From contig CALJEO010000035.1 in the NCBI GenBank assembly GCA_938073845.1, positions 1-6,772 of the forward strand: a stretch of DNA of 6,772 nt, given 5' to 3'. The notes below the pieces were generated by a model. It was not told the DNA's origin, made no database searches, and saw only the letters and a list, made by a program, of their open reading frames with translations. Of the stretch, positions 5,344-6,772 are shown piece by piece. This DNA is from an uncultured archaeon (lineage in GTDB: Archaea > Korarchaeota > Korarchaeia > Korarchaeales > Korarchaeaceae). Numbering within the stretch: position 1 is the stretch's first letter; every line of letters starts with the position of its first letter. Made by a program: the position numbers and the translations under genes.

Positions 5344-6369
5344 ATGGGGGTTAAGATAGGTGAGCTCATAGAGAGGAGGGTTGAGCTCAAGCTCTCGGAC
5401 CTCTCGGGGAGGAAGATAGCGCTTGATGCATTTAACGCCATGTATCAGTTCCTAGCTAAGGTAAGGCAGCCGGACGGTACTCCCCTTATGACAAGCAGGG
5501 GTGAGATAACCAGTGTACACTCCGGAATGTTCTATAGGACGGCCAACCTGCTCAAGGAGGGCATAATACCCATTTACGTCTTCGATGGTGAGAAGCCCGT
5601 CTTCAAGTCCAGAGCAATTGAGGAGAGAGCGAGGGCTAGGGAGGAGGCTGAGGTCAAGTGGAAGGAGGCTCTGGAGGAAGGGGATATCGAGGAAGCTAGG
5701 AAGTACGCTCAAGCAGCCCTGAACTTAACTGAGGAGATGGTAGAGGATTGCAAGACCATACTGAGATTGATGGGACTCCCCGTGGTGCAGGCTCCCAGCG
5801 AGGGAGAGGCTCAAGCTGCCTACATGGCCTCGAAGGGAGATGTTTGGGCCGCTGCCTCCCAGGACTACGATTCCTTACTCTTCGGCGCCCCTAGGCTGGT
5901 CAGGAACCTCGCGATAACGGGAAGGAGGAAACTCCCCGGGAAGGATGCTTACGTCGACGTGAACCCCGAGCTGATAGAACTCGAGGATTTGCTGAGGAGC
6001 AACGGGATAACCAGGGAACAGCTCATAATGATAGGCATCCTGGTGGGTACGGACTACAACCTGGGGGGCGTTAAGGGGATAGGGGTCAGGAGAGCCCTCG
6101 AATTAGTGAAGAGGTATGGGCCTGAGGATCTCTTCTCCAAGGTTCCCTGGGATTTCGAGTTCGATCCGTTATCCATTTACGAGTTCTTCCTGAACCCACC
6201 TAAGAGCGATAACTATGAGACAGCTCTCAGTAAGCCGAGAAGCAACGAGCTCCTCAAGTTCATGGTCGAAGAACATGAGTTCTCCGAGGAGAGAGTCAGG
6301 AAAGTCATATTGGAAATAGAGGAAGCCTATAGAACTTTTGCAGGCGGCGGGTTAGAGTCTTGGTTCTAG
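5344..6369 (+). CDS. fen: Flap structure-specific endonuclease FEN1
   Basis: Structure-specific 5'-flap nuclease that works with PCNA and ligase in Okazaki-fragment maturation and base-excision repair. The 341 residues are the archaeal length. The N domain starts MGVKIGELI. Metal-binding acids are visible at Asp28 (IALDAFN), Asp81 (YVFDGEKP), Glu153 and Glu155 ([11 protein letters not shown]), Asp174 and Asp176 ([10 protein letters not shown]) and Asp237 (GTDYN). A helix-hairpin-helix [19 protein letters not shown] follows (241-259), then FFLNPP (281-286). The highly charged segment about 92-133 is the helical arch over the active site. The C-terminus GGGLESWF is a PCNA-interacting box that lacks the usual leading Gln. 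It is monocistronic, probably transcribed from the palindromic promoter at 5301-5320, and its stop touches that of the convergent winged-helix gene. Confidence 0.97.
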   Translation: MGVKIGELIERRVELKLSDLSGRKIALDAFNAMYQFLAKVRQPDGTPLMTSRGEITSVHSGMFYRTANLLKEGIIPIYVFDGEKPVFKSRAIEERARAREEAEVKWKEALEEGDIEEARKYAQAALNLTEEMVEDCKTILRLMGLPVVQAPSEGEAQAAYMASKGDVWAAASQDYDSLLFGAPRLVRNLAITGRRKLPGKDAYVDVNPELIELEDLLRSNGITREQLIMIGILVGTDYNLGGVKGIGVRRALELVKRYGPEDLFSKVPWDFEFDPLSIYEFFLNPPKSDNYETALSKPRSNELLKFMVEEHEFSEERVRKVILEIEEAYRTFAGGGLESWF

Positions 6370-6618
6370 CTACTCCTCATCGGGTGTTATGTAATTACTC
6401 TCAGTCGCTAACTCTATCAGGAGCCCTCCCTTCTTCCCACTGCTGGATGTGACTATTTTACCCATCACTTCCAGCTTCAACAGGGCCTTCTCCACCTCCG
6501 AGAGCGAGAGGTCCTGTACCTTAGATGAGAGTATCTCATAAAGCTCCTGGTCATCTATCTGAGTCCTCTCCTTCAACACCTCATATATTAAATGTGTAAG
6601 CGGGAGGTTCTTAGGCAA
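6370..6618 (-). CDS. Small winged-helix protein encoded directly behind aEF1B
   Basis: 82 residues with a predicted winged helix-turn-helix: helix about 6-17 (PLTHLIYEVLKE), helix 23-33 (DQELYEILSSK), recognition helix 38-52 (LSLSEVEKALLKLEVMG) and a beta wing KIVTSSSGKKGGLLIELA (54-71), then an acidic tail ending ITPDEE. The fold suggests DNA, RNA or protein binding, and the target is unknown. The start is TTG at 6616-6618, immediately after the aEF1B stop (TGATTG), with GGTGG five bases before it; the first in-frame ATG is at codon 52, inside the conserved fold. Its position implies cotranscription and coupled translation with aEF1B. No family name can be given with confidence. Confidence 0.85.
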   Translation of the reverse strand: MPKNLPLTHLIYEVLKERTQIDDQELYEILSSKVQDLSLSEVEKALLKLEVMGKIVTSSSGKKGGLLIELATESNYITPDEE

Positions 6619-6772
6619 TCAGCCCACCCTGCTCACCATATAGAGCTCTACACTGCTCACCCCTTCCAATCCCTCTAGTAGGCTTGAGATCTCATCCGTT
6701 ACTCCATCCTTCTCAGGAGCCGTGATCCTAACCGTGAGAGCCACTATCCCAAAGCCTATCGGGTTCACATCG
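6619..6772 (-). CDS. Elongation factor 1-beta (aEF1B), C-terminal part, truncated by window edge
   Basis: Guanine-nucleotide exchange factor that reloads aEF1A with GTP during elongation. The last 50 codons and the TGA stop are in the window. The residues run from NPIGFGIVALTVRITAP through KDGVTDEISSLLEGLEGVSS to VELYMVSRVG. This is the family's conserved second half: the FGxxAL strand, the acidic helix ending in EGVxSVE, and the terminal VSR(L/V). Archaeal members are about 85-95 residues, so some 40 N-terminal residues and the promoter lie beyond the right edge. The stop codon is followed without a spacer by the TTG start of the winged-helix gene. Confidence 0.93.
   Translation of the reverse strand, partial: DVNPIGFGIVALTVRITAPEKDGVTDEISSLLEGLEGVSSVELYMVSRVG
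6624..6628 (-). promoter_or_regulatory. Ribosome-binding site for the TTG start of the winged-helix gene
   Basis: GGTGG on the minus strand, inside the last codons of aEF1B, five bases before the TTG at 6618. The motif and spacing are the same as for the DUF371 gene, which supports the non-ATG start. Confidence 0.5.

Noticed and set aside
1..6772. Mobile element, CRISPR array, defence or toxin-antitoxin system
   Set aside because: No transposase, integrase, direct repeat array, terminal inverted repeats or compositional break is seen. Every gene but three belongs to a well-known housekeeping family, and these three are embedded in ordinary operon positions.

Overview
The window is a very compact stretch of an archaeal chromosome. 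Flap endonuclease 1, the aEF1B elongation factor, Bud32 kinase, Pth2-type peptidyl-tRNA hydrolase and an archaeal-type uS15 together leave little doubt about the domain. Arginine is mostly AGG/AGA, promoters are A/T-rich TATA-like boxes, and ribosome-binding sites are GGTG/GGTGG, all usual for thermophilic archaea. The gene mix (stand-alone Bud32, a DUF371 gene, pcm) makes me think of a Korarchaeum-like or crenarchaeal-grade thermophile, but that placement is an impression and was not tested. Only about 4% of the window (three gaps of 191, 11 and 59 bases) lies outside genes. No stretch over 300 bases lacks a gene.

Layout from left to right. Bases 1-379 (minus): 5' part of the uS15 ribosomal protein gene, cut by the window edge, with its own TATA box and ribosome-binding site. 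Bases 380-570: the longest gap, holding the uS15 promoter, a strong imperfect hairpin and a second TATA-like hexamer. Bases 571-2365 (minus): an overlapping operon pcm - bud32 - rdgB/HAM1. Bases 2377-2787 (plus): a DUF371 gene that starts almost back to back with pcm. Bases 2788-5284 (minus): a glycosyltransferase - pth2 - truD operon joined by two ATGA overlaps. Bases 5285-5343: a divergent promoter region with a 20-base perfect dyad around a TATA-like core. Bases 5344-6369 (plus): fen. Bases 6370-6772 (minus): a small winged-helix gene directly behind the 3' end of the aEF1B gene, which runs off the right edge.

Most genes serve translation and molecular housekeeping. uS15 and aEF1B belong to the ribosome and the elongation cycle. 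TruD (tRNA pseudouridine), Bud32 (KEOPS, t6A37) and Pth2 (release of stalled peptidyl-tRNA) work on tRNA. RdgB, PCM and FEN1 deal respectively with damaged nucleotides, damaged aspartates in proteins, and DNA flaps. The less explained members are the DUF371 protein, the winged-helix protein and the GT4 glycosyltransferase, whose operon position ties them to this setting. I found no mobile element, CRISPR array, tRNA, rRNA or convincing new multi-gene system. The most unusual signals are the palindromic divergent promoter, the hairpin in the rdgB-uS15 gap, and two convergent gene pairs whose stop codons touch without a spacer base.
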